From Planctomycetaceae bacterium (GTDB taxonomy: Bacteria > Planctomycetota > Planctomycetia > Pirellulales > Pirellulaceae), in the NCBI GenBank assembly GCA_020638995.1, contig JACKHM010000001.1, positions 1,612,001-1,676,000 of the forward strand: a DNA stretch of 64,000 bases, given 5' to 3'. A program made the position numbers and the translations under genes. How positions within the stretch are numbered: the first letter of the stretch is position 1; every line of letters begins with the position of its first letter. Of the stretch, positions 54,751-63,057 are shown piece after piece. Under the pieces are notes generated by a model that saw nothing but the letters and a program-made list of their open reading frames with translations, had not been told where the DNA came from and made no database searches.

Positions 54751-56175
54751 CTACTCGGAAGAACTCAACATTCGGAATAACTGGCCGGCTTGGTTGTAGA
54801 ATTCGAGCTTATAGATCTCAGCACTCGCCCGCGACTGCTCGACAGTCTGACCGTTAATCGAGATGGAGATGTTCTTGTCAGGTGCAACCTTGAAAACATC
54901 ACAATAGATCTTTGCTTGCCCCCTCTTGTTTGCGTCAAGCTCCGCTCGGATTCTGTCAGCGAGCGATTTATGGCAGACGAAAACCAGCTTACTGCGAGAG
55001 CCGGAGTACCGAGCGCCGCGACTATCCTCAATTTCGACGACGAAAAACCCGTCTTCTCGCCTTTCGACGTCACCGCCAACCCATACGGGGTCAAAATAGA
55101 CGCACTTGCCTTCGTACAGATCGACGTTCTCGTCGACTTGGTGGATTTCCGCCGTCAGAGCAGGATTTGGGTCACGTGCGGCGACTCGTTGTTTTCGCCG
55201 CAACAATTCCTGTCTTCCCAATTCATTAAGTGCTTCGCCAAGTTGGCGGTACATTCGTTCGATGAAGGCGGCTTCAAGTACCGTAGCGTACTCACGCAGA
55301 TTCAAGTCTATTTCCGTAAGTGTTCCGTCGCCCCGACCCTTAATTACTCGAAAGAACGAATCGTTGCTGTTCGCGCCCGGGGGAAGTCCGAAGGAAGGGC
55401 AGAATGCTTGCAGAGTCTCGGTGGGTACTGCGACAGAGTATTCCTTTTGAATGCTGATTAACGTCGCACCGTCTAAGGTGACCAGCCAACCGTAAACTTT
55501 GGAATCGGACAGAACGCTGTCGATATGCGTAATCAATTCTTCAGCGATTTTCCGTTCGGACGGCATTTCGCCTGCTTGCAGTCCAGCGGTGAACTCTGTG
55601 AGCAGGCTGCGCGCCCGCTGTAACTCTTGGTCCGGTGTCGACTCAATGTTGGACGTGTAGCTGCGGATTATCTCACATGCGTTTTCCCAATTGCCCATGA
55701 GGTTACCCAGCCGCGTTGGTAGTTGAGTGTCTTCAGCAGGTGTTCCAATCTCGGAAACTACCTCCAGAGCACCGCCACTCTCATGCTTCACTTTGTCGCT
55801 ACGTGCTGAGAGGATTACAACGCCAAGTACGAGAAGACTCACCAGACCAAACACCAAACCAGCATGAATCGCTGTGAAGCGACGCTTGATCGGTAAACCT
55901 AGGTCCGCAGGGACCAGTGTCGCAGTTGGTTGCTCGGGGCGTTCGGGCGGAGTTACTATCTTCGGAGTGACTTTCTTCGTTCCTGGATCGGAGGTTACTG
56001 GATCGAACAACCCGCGCACGCGATCGGCGGTTGCCCAGTTGCCGGCTTCACCCCTGCGTATCAACGTGTCGCGATCAATCGTGCCGTCAGCCGCCAATGA
56101 CTTGAACTGCTCTGCAGTCATAGGACCAAAGGTTTCTCCCATGATTTGATAGTACCATTCACTTTGCTGAGTCAT
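54751..56175 (-). CDS. GYF_2 (DUF4339) single-pass membrane protein, island cargo
   Basis: This 474-residue protein starts at the ATG at 56175 (MTQQSEWYYQIMGETFGPMTAEQFKSLA). The GYF_2 domain (about 5-55) has the WYY...GPMT...F pattern and IRRGEAGNW. A transmembrane helix at about 105-125 (HAGLVFGLVSLLVLGVVIL) follows, then a long soluble region with helical (AEELITHIDSVL) and beta-rich parts (YEGKCVYFDPVWVGGDVERREDGFFVVEIE). GYF_2 domains probably bind proline-rich peptides or lie next to membrane proteins of unknown role. Not a typical mobility gene; it may be cargo such as a defence or stress function. Unproven. Confidence 0.72.
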   Translation of the reverse strand: MTQQSEWYYQIMGETFGPMTAEQFKSLAADGTIDRDTLIRRGEAGNWATADRVRGLFDPVTSDPGTKKVTPKIVTPPERPEQPTATLVPADLGLPIKRRFTAIHAGLVFGLVSLLVLGVVILSARSDKVKHESGGALEVVSEIGTPAEDTQLPTRLGNLMGNWENACEIIRSYTSNIESTPDQELQRARSLLTEFTAGLQAGEMPSERKIAEELITHIDSVLSDSKVYGWLVTLDGATLISIQKEYSVAVPTETLQAFCPSFGLPPGANSNDSFFRVIKGRGDGTLTEIDLNLREYATVLEAAFIERMYRQLGEALNELGRQELLRRKQRVAARDPNPALTAEIHQVDENVDLYEGKCVYFDPVWVGGDVERREDGFFVVEIEDSRGARYSGSRSKLVFVCHKSLADRIRAELDANKRGQAKIYCDVFKVAPDKNISISINGQTVEQSRASAEIYKLEFYNQAGQLFRMLSSSE

Positions 56176-56178
56176 CTC

Positions 56179-56195
56179 GCACCCCCCCTGTTTCG
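56179..56195 (+). repeat. Degenerate fourth copy of the island repeat
   Basis: gcaccccccctgtttcg resembles the first part of the 20-bp repeat (one extra C, one substitution). It sits at the start of the GYF_2 gene, where on the minus strand it supplies a G-rich ribosome-binding site. It may be coincidence. Confidence 0.35.
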
Positions 56196-56294
56196 TGAAC
56201 TCCGATGGCAAAAAGCGTATCAGTTGCCGGCCACAATTGCGAGAAGTTTCTTTGGTCGATGGCCCGATTCTCCCTTGGCCACCCGTCGCCAAAG

Positions 56295-56846
56295 TCAATC
56301 CAGCTCGGTCGTACAATTTGCTTCGATCTCGGCGAGCACTTCAGCGCGGCAGGCTTGCCATTCGGCTTCGAACTCGCCCGGCTCGGCGGATTTCATATCG
56401 GCCATCATTCGGTCCACGTCGGACATGTGCTTACGCCGTTCTGCGTGATTTGCCGCTAGACGTTTCTCAACACAACTATCGACGATTTGCTCGCCGTCCG
56501 TCGGTCCCGCTTCGAATGTCGTGAGCGGTAAGCCGGCCATCCTCAGAACTTCCAACGCCGCTTTCCACCCGTTTTCGCCCTCGGTCAGTTCACGCCCCAG
56601 CGTTTCGATCGCTTTCGGGAGCAGAGCTTGAAACTGCCGCCCGGCGCTCCCCCACAGTTCCGCCCGCCGCTTGTTCAGTTCGGCCTGAAACCAAGGGTCG
56701 TAAAGCCGCCATTTCGAGACCGTGACCCGATTGACGCCCACTCTTTCGGCCGTTTCGGTGTCGTTCGCCCCGGTGACCAGGACGTCGATCGCGTTTTCTT
56801 GTTGAATCGTCAGTCCGTGTTGCCGTGTGTAGCCGTATGTTCCCAT
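56295..56846 (-). CDS. Terminase small subunit-like/HTH protein
   Basis: This 183-residue protein starts at the ATG at 56846 with TGGAGGA upstream. The N-terminal part LTIQQENAIDVLVTGANDTETAERVGVNRVTVSKWRLYDPWFQAELNKRRAELWG is a helix-turn-helix typical of phage small terminase or similar phBC6A51-like proteins. The C-terminal half (AALEVLRMAGLPLT, AEWQACRAEVLAEIEANC) is helical. No large terminase or structural gene is present, so packaging by a helper is one possibility and plain DNA binding another. The terminator-like hairpin lies just upstream. Confidence 0.8.
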   Translation of the reverse strand: MGTYGYTRQHGLTIQQENAIDVLVTGANDTETAERVGVNRVTVSKWRLYDPWFQAELNKRRAELWGSAGRQFQALLPKAIETLGRELTEGENGWKAALEVLRMAGLPLTTFEAGPTDGEQIVDSCVEKRLAANHAERRKHMSDVDRMMADMKSAEPGEFEAEWQACRAEVLAEIEANCTTELD

Positions 56847-56867
56847 CTTTCCAATCCTCCAAAATCC

Positions 56868-56895
56868 CTCCCGCGCGTGCGCACACGCGCGGGAG
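56868..56895 (-). terminator. GC-rich perfect hairpin, terminator-like, downstream of the integrase tail ORF
   Basis: ctcccgcgcgtg (56868-56879) and cacgcgcgggag (56884-56895) form a 12-bp perfect stem with a 4-base loop. On the minus strand it follows the TAA of the tail ORF by 2 bp and is followed by GGATTTTGG, giving a short T run. It would end the integrase transcript in the circular form and shield the 56846 gene. Confidence 0.5.
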
Positions 56896-56897
56896 CG

Positions 56898-57092
56898 TTA
56901 AATTGCAGTGAAGTCATCCCCCAGCAGAAACTCGCCCAGCCGGCGGCATTCGTCGGCCGTCAGCCGGCTCCGCAGATCGGCGGCGATTTGGTGCAAATCG
57001 CCCCCAACCGCACCCCCTGTTGCGCCCCCATTTTCAAGAATCGCCGTTTTTCCTCGGGAATTCGCCGATAGTTCAGACCCCGTTGGGGTCAT
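56898..57092 (-). CDS. Probable severed C-terminal tail of the integrase
   Basis: This 64-codon frame starts at an ATG created by the right att repeat (57092) and reads MTPTGSELSANSRG…GGATGGAVGGDLHQIAADLRSRLTADECRRLGEFLLGDDFTAI. TPTG is encoded by the att core in the same frame as the TPTG of the integrase C-terminus (431-434). GGATGGA is encoded by the third repeat copy, again as in the integrase. In the circle the integrase would read …KVTPTGSELSAN… to the TAA at 56898. As a stand-alone gene it has no ribosome site inside the island. I take it as the detached integrase tail. Confidence 0.6.
   Translation of the reverse strand: MTPTGSELSANSRGKTAILENGGATGGAVGGDLHQIAADLRSRLTADECRRLGEFLLGDDFTAI
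57010..57029 (+). repeat. Island 20-bp repeat, copy 3
   Basis: Identical to copies 1 and 2 and in the same orientation, 50 bp inside the right att core. In the circle the three copies would lie on both sides of the att core, as expected for arm-type sites. Confidence 0.7.
57079..57091 (+). repeat. Right attachment repeat
   Basis: cccgttggggtca, identical to 50355-50367; the base alignment offset is exactly 6724 bp. It marks the chromosome-distal end of the island and overlaps the start of the tail ORF. Confidence 0.88.
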
Positions 57093-57234
57093 TTTGTATT
57101 CACTGGAGATACTCGGAAGTACAGCATCTGCTGACGTTGTTCCAGATGCCGGGGGCAGTTTGTCCTGGACTCCCCGCCGGGGAGCCGGACGCTTACGGTG
57201 GCGCCAATATTAGCTGCCACGCCACCCTGTCGTC

Positions 57235-57888
57235 TCACGCTTTCAACTCCAGCGTTCCCCACAGGCTTGGATCTTCGACAATCGGAAACTCCGGGCCAAC
57301 ACTAAATGTTTGCCAGCCAAGTTCTCGATCGACAACTGCGTACATAAAACCGAGTCTCGGGTTATCGGACGGATTAAACCCGGTCAGCGCGGCAGCGGGA
57401 ATCAAGGCTTCTAATGTGTAGCCATCCGGGCGAACCGAACTGCGAACTTGAAATAGTCCCGCGTCAACAGGCTTTGGGCTCTCCTTCGCACGATTGATCG
57501 GAAAGAGCGCCGCAATGGGTTCGTCCAAACGATGACCGCCGCCACACGGTAGAAATTGAAATCGATGGCAAAAGCGGTTCGCGCGATGCACGTTGTGGGC
57601 ATCACGAGTATCAATCCAAATCTGCAATCCGTCACTGTCCTCCATCCGGGTTGGACGGCACCACGGCAACTGCTGCTTGCCCGTGACTTGCACAACGAAT
57701 AGTAGTCCATCCGAGTTCCAGGCCACCCGCACATCGGCAAATTGCTTTCGCCCATCCAGTTCACCGAAGTTAGGGATGCGATACTTTTCGGTGAGTTTGA
57801 TCGTGCGTTCGGACCACAACGACTTCCGTTGTTGACAAACGGTAGAAAAACGGAAGAGGAATGTGGGTGCCAGGAGTGATTCAGACAT
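57235..57888 (-). CDS. CBM9-like sugar-binding domain protein
   Basis: This 217-residue protein starts MSESLLAPTFLFRFSTVCQQ. The body matches the carbohydrate-binding family 9-like fold common in planctomycetes: YRIPNFGELDGRKQFADVRVAWNSDGLLFVVQVTGKQQLPW, EDSDGLQIWIDTRD, NVHRANRFCHRFQFLP, GYTLEALIPAAALTGF and a C-terminal SLWGTLEL. There is no signal peptide in the chosen frame, and no catalytic domain attached. A 7-bp inverted repeat at 57197-57226 lies just after its stop. A role in sugar or polymer binding is inferred from the fold. Confidence 0.88.
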   Translation of the reverse strand: MSESLLAPTFLFRFSTVCQQRKSLWSERTIKLTEKYRIPNFGELDGRKQFADVRVAWNSDGLLFVVQVTGKQQLPWCRPTRMEDSDGLQIWIDTRDAHNVHRANRFCHRFQFLPCGGGHRLDEPIAALFPINRAKESPKPVDAGLFQVRSSVRPDGYTLEALIPAAALTGFNPSDNPRLGFMYAVVDRELGWQTFSVGPEFPIVEDPSLWGTLELKA

Positions 57889-58014
57889 GTCGCTGTTCTA
57901 GCGAAGGTTATACCGCTCGACAAGGATCAATTCGCGCCGGCTTGTGGTGTCGAGCGCTACGAACAGATTATCATGGACGCTCCACTGGAATTCCGACGAG
58001 CCAAAAGGTTGAGC

Positions 58015-60555
58015 ATGCGATACTCTGCGCTAATCTGTTCGCTGTTATACGGGTCACTGACATTCGCGGCTGACGCACCGCAGGCCCGGGACGAAAGACT
58101 GCTTGTCGAATTGTTCGCTGAACATCCACAGATTATGACACCGACGGGCTTGGCGGTGGCAGATGACGGGCGTGTGTTTGTTGCGGAAAGTCATACGCAT
58201 TTTCGGCCAGACGACTACGACGGTCCTACGTTCGATCGCATTCTCATTTTCGAGGATACCGATGGTGACGGGCGCGCTGACAAAAGGAAGATCTTCCACG
58301 AAGGCTTTATCCATGTTATGGACATCGAGTTCTGTCATGATGGATCTCTGTACGTTGCGACGCGGCGCGACATTCACCGGATGCGTGATACGGATGGCGA
58401 CGATCAGGCCGACGAAGTAACTCGCATTGTGTGGCTAGAAACAGAGGGCAATTACCCCCACAACGGACTTTCAGGTCTGGCGTTCGACTTTGATGGAGGC
58501 CTCAATTTCGGCCTCGGCGAGAACTTGGGTGCACCATACACATTGCACGGTTCTGATGGAACGAGCTTTAGCGGTGGCGGAGAGGGAGGCAGCACCTACC
58601 ATGTTCAGCCGGACGGGACAAAGCTGCGGCGTATTTCGACTGGTTGGTGGAACCCGTACGGAATGTGCGTCGATGCGTTTGGTCGCGTGTTTGGGACGGA
58701 CAACGACCCCGGGTCATCGCCACCGTGCCGTTTGATCCAAGTCATCGAGGGCGGCAATTATGGATACGAGTATCGCTACGGTCGGACGGGTTTGCATCCG
58801 CTGGTCGGTTGGAATGGCGAGATTCCCGGCACGTTGCCGATGGTCGCAGGAACGGGCGAGGCCCCGTGTGCGATCGTTGCGTACGAATCGAATGCGTTTC
58901 CGAAAGAATATCTCGGGAATCTGTTCGTGTCGTGCTGGGCCGACCATCGCGTTGAACGCTTTACGATATCTCAACGAAACGACAAAGGGCTCGTCCATGC
59001 GCAACGCGATATTCTGATCGATGGGCCGGATGACTTTCGGCCCGTGGGAATCGACGTCGCTCCGGACGGATCTGTGTTCATCAGCGATTGGGTATCGAGT
59101 AGTTACTCGCTTCACAAGCAAGGACGACTTTGGCGGATACGACCACAAGTAACGCCCGCCCAAGCCAACGATAGTGGCTCAGTCGTTTCGACCCAAGCAT
59201 CTCATTCGATTCCCGTTCCCGATTTAAATGAGTTGACCGATTTGCTCGAAACCCACGGCGATCCGCTTGCTATACACGCAGGAATTGCGAATTTGTCGGA
59301 ACAACTCACCCGGTCATCCGTTTCAATGGCGGACACAAAACACAGTTTGGCGATTTTACTTGCAGCTCGCCGCAACAAGCTGCTGAATCAATACCTTGCA
59401 GACGAAAAATTGGAACACTTCTTGGCCGCCAAAAATCCCGACACGCGTTTCGTCGCCGTCAAATGGATCGCGGACGATCTGCTGGTCGATTATCGTCCCA
59501 TCTTGGAACGCATGTTGAATTCGAGCGACCTCGACTTTCGACTATTTCGTGCAGTGGCGGCAGCAATCGATCGACTTGATGGCAACGAGCCGTCGGACCA
59601 ACCTTCCGAACAACTCCTTCTTTCCAAGATCACAGATCCCGATGCACCCATCGCCATTAGAAGCTTGTGCCTGCGAATGATCGCTCCTGACGCAAAGGGA
59701 CTCAAGTTGGACGACCTGATCAAGCTGACGCGTCATGCAGACGTCGAGTTGCGTCTGGAAGCAGTTCGAACCTTGGCGAATCACCCGGACACCAGCCGCA
59801 ATAACACGCTCTCCGAACTCGCCGCCGATGAACAACAGTCGAAAGAAGTTCGTGCCGCGGCGATTGCAGCTCTTGCCCCGTCCGCTGAATCGCACATCGA
59901 TTTGCTGCTAGGAATCGCCCGTGCCGACAATCCCGGTTTGCGCTACGAAGCATTGCGAGCGCTAGTCGGGCTCGAACTTTCCGACGCGCAAAGACTCCAA
60001 GTGTTTGCTTCGTCCCCCGTTGACCCCGCGATCAACGAAGCCGTCAATCGCATCTTGAACGGGACAACCGGCGAGCGGCCAAACGCTCATCAAACAGCGG
60101 CGTGGAAGCAACTGCTGACCAGCCATGGCGACGTCGACGCCGGTCAGCGAATCTTCTTCGGCGCAAAGGTGGGTACTTGCTCGCGATGCCACACAATGGA
60201 TGGTCGCGGCAGTGCCGTAGGGCCGGACTTGTCAAAGATTCGGCAACGTATTGCGTCGGAGGGAGTTGAGTGGTTGCTGGAAACCATCCTTCAACCCAGC
60301 AAGCAAATGGCTCCGCAGTACACTCCCTGGCAGATCGTTACGACGGACGGCAAGACGCTCGTTGGACTACCGCGTCGCAAGGGTGGCAATCAGGAAGCCT
60401 ATCTGGGTATGGATGGCAAAGAGTTTTCCGTCAAAAAGCCCGATATCGAGTTTCATCGCGAGATGTCAACTTCGATCATGCCCGAAGGACTGCTGCAGAA
60501 TCTGACAAAACAAGAGTTAAACGACTTGTTCGCATTTATTCTTGGCCGGCAATAA
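58015..60555 (+). CDS. PVC-type haem-binding propeller protein (TIGR02603-like)
   Basis: This 846-residue exported protein starts at the ATG at 58015, chosen for its signal peptide (MRYSALICSLLYGSLTFAADA) and upstream AAAAGG; an in-frame ATG at 57973 exists. An N-terminal beta-propeller (GRVFVAESHTHFRPDDYDG, DGDGRADKRKIFHEG, FGTDNDPGSSPPCRLIQVIEGGNYGYEYRYG) resembles soluble dehydrogenase domains. HEAT-like helical repeats fill about 390-690. A C-terminal cytochrome c site CSRCHTMDGRGSAVGPDLSKI and the ending LFAFILGRQ define the family. It is probably a periplasmic redox enzyme; substrate unknown. It is followed by DUF1501 and WD40 genes. Confidence 0.93.
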   Translation: MRYSALICSLLYGSLTFAADAPQARDERLLVELFAEHPQIMTPTGLAVADDGRVFVAESHTHFRPDDYDGPTFDRILIFEDTDGDGRADKRKIFHEGFIHVMDIEFCHDGSLYVATRRDIHRMRDTDGDDQADEVTRIVWLETEGNYPHNGLSGLAFDFDGGLNFGLGENLGAPYTLHGSDGTSFSGGGEGGSTYHVQPDGTKLRRISTGWWNPYGMCVDAFGRVFGTDNDPGSSPPCRLIQVIEGGNYGYEYRYGRTGLHPLVGWNGEIPGTLPMVAGTGEAPCAIVAYESNAFPKEYLGNLFVSCWADHRVERFTISQRNDKGLVHAQRDILIDGPDDFRPVGIDVAPDGSVFISDWVSSSYSLHKQGRLWRIRPQVTPAQANDSGSVVSTQASHSIPVPDLNELTDLLETHGDPLAIHAGIANLSEQLTRSSVSMADTKHSLAILLAARRNKLLNQYLADEKLEHFLAAKNPDTRFVAVKWIADDLLVDYRPILERMLNSSDLDFRLFRAVAAAIDRLDGNEPSDQPSEQLLLSKITDPDAPIAIRSLCLRMIAPDAKGLKLDDLIKLTRHADVELRLEAVRTLANHPDTSRNNTLSELAADEQQSKEVRAAAIAALAPSAESHIDLLLGIARADNPGLRYEALRALVGLELSDAQRLQVFASSPVDPAINEAVNRILNGTTGERPNAHQTAAWKQLLTSHGDVDAGQRIFFGAKVGTCSRCHTMDGRGSAVGPDLSKIRQRIASEGVEWLLETILQPSKQMAPQYTPWQIVTTDGKTLVGLPRRKGGNQEAYLGMDGKEFSVKKPDIEFHREMSTSIMPEGLLQNLTKQELNDLFAFILGRQ

Positions 60556-60643
60556 GGTTGCTTTGCGGAATGCCTTCTCGGTATCTTAGGTGGACCTACC
60601 AAAACGATCGTCCGATCGAATTCGACTCGCCACTGGACCGATC

Positions 60644-61930
60644 ATGAACTCCGCACGCTGCAAACCCTGGGAACATGAACTCTCGCGCAAGCAATTCTTG
60701 GGCACGGTAGCCGGGGCAGCGGCGGGCGCCGTTGGTTTGGCTCCGCTGTTGCAACCCGCGATTGCACAGGACTTAAGACAGCGACAGAAGCAAGTGTTGT
60801 TTGTGTGGCTGGACGGGGGCATGAGCCAGCTGGAGAGTTGGGATCCGAAGCCCAATACACAATTCGGCGGTCCCTTTCGTGCCATCCCGACTTCGGTCCA
60901 AGGCATTCACGTCAGTGAATTGCTGCCAAAATCCGCTCAGCAGATGCATCAATTGGCGATCGTCCGCAGTCTCTGTACTCAAGACAATTCGCATTCAGCA
61001 GGCGTCGCTCGCATTCAACGCGGCGATCCGAAGAATCGCGGGGTAACTTACCCTTATTTTGGATCAGCCGTGGCCAAACTCATCGGTCCCGGATCCAGTA
61101 ACCTGCCGCCGTATGTATGGATCAAGCCAGGAAGCGGCGGATTTAAGCATGACGATGCCGGCTTCCTGGGCCCCAAATTTGGCGCTTTGGCGTTTGGCGA
61201 TGGGCTGCCGCCCGATAATTTGCTGCTGCATGAATCGATTACTGAACAAGCCGACGAAGAACGAGACCAACTTCGCCAAGCCGCTAACCGTCGCTATGCA
61301 GCTCGACGTAAAAAGGAAGTCACCGGAGCAAACAGTTACGTCTTCGAAATGGCTCGCACGCTGATGAAGCGACAAGACCTGTTCGATGCCACAAAACTCG
61401 ATCCTCTCGACGTCGAACGATACGGGAAACACGAGATAGGTCGTCACATGCTGCAAGCTCGCAAGATGCTCGAAGCAGGCGTTACGTTTGTCAAAGTGAA
61501 CTCATACGGCTGGGACACGCACGGCGACAATTTCAACGGACATGCGAGTCTCGTGCCAAAATTCGATCAGGCGTTTGCTGCCATCATCGAAGATCTGGCT
61601 GCACGAGGAATGTTGGAAAATGTCCTTGTCATTGCCATGAGCGAATTTGGTCGCACTCCACGGATCAACGGCCACATCGGACGGGATCACTGGCCCGAGG
61701 CATGGTCGCTTGTCATGGGTGGCTGCGGCGTACAGAAAGGGATCGTCGTTGGAGAAACGAACGATCAAGGAACCTTTGTCTCGACGGACGAGTACGACAT
61801 CGGCCACTTGTTTCACACCTGGTTTCAAGCGTTAGGAATTGATAGCGAACATGTCGAATATGACAACGCCGGCCAGCCGCTGCCGATTGCTCATGACGAC
61901 ATGCATGTGATCAAAGAGCTGCTCGCCTAG
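60644..61930 (+). CDS. DUF1501 secreted protein
   Basis: This 428-residue protein starts at the ATG at 60644 (MNSARCKPWEHELSRKQFLGTVAGAAAGAVGLAPLLQPAIAQ); the upstream ATG at 60590 is not needed. The signal is Tat-like with RK in place of RR. DUF1501 landmarks: LFVWLDGGMSQLESWDPKP, NSYGWDTHGDNF, MSEFGRTPRINGHIGRDHWPEAWS. It follows the haem protein by 88 bp and the WD40 gene begins 23 bp later. Partner of the cytochrome; reaction unknown. Confidence 0.93.
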   Translation: MNSARCKPWEHELSRKQFLGTVAGAAAGAVGLAPLLQPAIAQDLRQRQKQVLFVWLDGGMSQLESWDPKPNTQFGGPFRAIPTSVQGIHVSELLPKSAQQMHQLAIVRSLCTQDNSHSAGVARIQRGDPKNRGVTYPYFGSAVAKLIGPGSSNLPPYVWIKPGSGGFKHDDAGFLGPKFGALAFGDGLPPDNLLLHESITEQADEERDQLRQAANRRYAARRKKEVTGANSYVFEMARTLMKRQDLFDATKLDPLDVERYGKHEIGRHMLQARKMLEAGVTFVKVNSYGWDTHGDNFNGHASLVPKFDQAFAAIIEDLAARGMLENVLVIAMSEFGRTPRINGHIGRDHWPEAWSLVMGGCGVQKGIVVGETNDQGTFVSTDEYDIGHLFHTWFQALGIDSEHVEYDNAGQPLPIAHDDMHVIKELLA

Positions 61931-61953
61931 CAGACCTTCGATAGAAACGAAAT

Positions 61954-63036
61954 ATGAACGACGACACACCATCATTGTTGACGCAGTTCGAACCGAAAGA
62001 GTACGCCGTTCTCACGACCGACCCCCAGGTGCTCGCCGCCCGCTTCCATCCGACCGGAAACTACCTCGCGGCCGGAAGTTTTGACGGACGACTTCGATGG
62101 TGGGATATCGCGTCGGAAGAACCAACCGAGCTTCCAGCATTGATGGGGCACAACGGCTGGTTGCACGCGATGGCATTTTCGAATGACGGACGACGGCTCT
62201 ATACGGGCGATTCGTGGGGCAAGCTGACCGCTTGGGAATTGAACGGCAGCCATGCACGACTGGCGTGGTCGTTAGACGGAGCGCATGACGGATGGCTGCG
62301 TGATTTGCATCTCAATGCGGATGGTTCGCGGTTGGTTACATGCGGACGAGATCAAGTTGTTCGCATTTGGACAGCCGTCGACGGCGCACCGCTGTTCGAG
62401 CTTAGAGGGCACGACCACGATGTTTTCTCCGTCCGGTATCACCCTTCGCAACCATTAGTTGTCTCGGGAGATGATCGCGGCACAATCAAGTTATGGAGTG
62501 CGACGGACGGTCGCGTTCTTCGAGAATTCGATGCGAGCGTCTTGTATCTCGAACATCGTCTGCAAGACGTAGGTGGTGTTAGAACTCTGGCGTTCGATGA
62601 TCGGGGCAGAACGCTTGCGGTTGGCGGCACGATTCCCAAAAACGGTGCTACCGTCCAAGGTATTCCGAGCATCTTATTGTTCGACTTTGAGACCGGCGAG
62701 TTGACGCACACGCTGAGCCTGGGCGACGCCAACGACTGCTTTGTTCATGAGATCATCTTCCACAAAGCCGGCTTTGTGATGGCCGTAACCAGCGGAACAC
62801 CAGGCCAAGGGCAGATCGTCTTTCAGCGGCCTAACGACGAGAAGCCCTTCTTCGCATCGTCGAAATTGTCGAACTGCCACAGCATTCATTTGCATGAACC
62901 TACAGGGCGAATCGCAGTCGTCGCGACAAATCGCGGGAGTAACGGTAATGGGAGGCGACTGGCCGATGACGGCGAGTATAAAGGCAACAATTCGCCGATT
63001 CACCTGTTCCAAATGCCCAATGCAGCAACGTCATGA
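61954..63036 (+). CDS. WD40 repeat protein
   Basis: This 360-residue protein has at least five clear WD40 blades (LAARFHPTGNYLAAGSFDGRLRWWDI, LRDLHLNADGSRLVTCGRDQVVRIWT, VFSVRYHPSQPLVVSGDDRGTIKLWS and others). It has no signal peptide, unlike its operon partners, so it may be cytoplasmic even though it follows two secreted-protein genes. In planctomycetes such proteins often accompany TIGR02603/DUF1501 pairs. A scaffold role is likely; partners are unknown. Confidence 0.92.
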   Translation: MNDDTPSLLTQFEPKEYAVLTTDPQVLAARFHPTGNYLAAGSFDGRLRWWDIASEEPTELPALMGHNGWLHAMAFSNDGRRLYTGDSWGKLTAWELNGSHARLAWSLDGAHDGWLRDLHLNADGSRLVTCGRDQVVRIWTAVDGAPLFELRGHDHDVFSVRYHPSQPLVVSGDDRGTIKLWSATDGRVLREFDASVLYLEHRLQDVGGVRTLAFDDRGRTLAVGGTIPKNGATVQGIPSILLFDFETGELTHTLSLGDANDCFVHEIIFHKAGFVMAVTSGTPGQGQIVFQRPNDEKPFFASSKLSNCHSIHLHEPTGRIAVVATNRGSNGNGRRLADDGEYKGNNSPIHLFQMPNAATS

Positions 63037-63057
63037 ATTGATGACGCTCGAAGCGCG

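Larger units (their letters stand above)
50355..57091. mobile_element. 6.7-kb integrative island in tRNA-Glu
   Basis: The element is bounded by a 13-bp perfect direct repeat of the tRNA 3' end (cccgttggggtca at 50355-50367 and 57079-57091), extended imperfectly on both sides. A tyrosine integrase lies next to the tRNA. All recognisable genes run leftward toward the tRNA: a phage-type small DNA-binding protein, a GYF_2 membrane protein, an unknown protein, an AlpA-like HTH, a winged-helix-like protein, a replication-organiser-like protein, a small regulator and the integrase. No capsid, tail, conjugation or relaxase gene is seen, so it looks like a satellite or mobilisable island. It seems intact enough to excise. 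Confidence 0.85.

Noticed and set aside
57170..57226. Two short inverted repeats after the CBM9-like gene
   Set aside because: They could aid termination, but there is no T run and the loops are long or the stems short.
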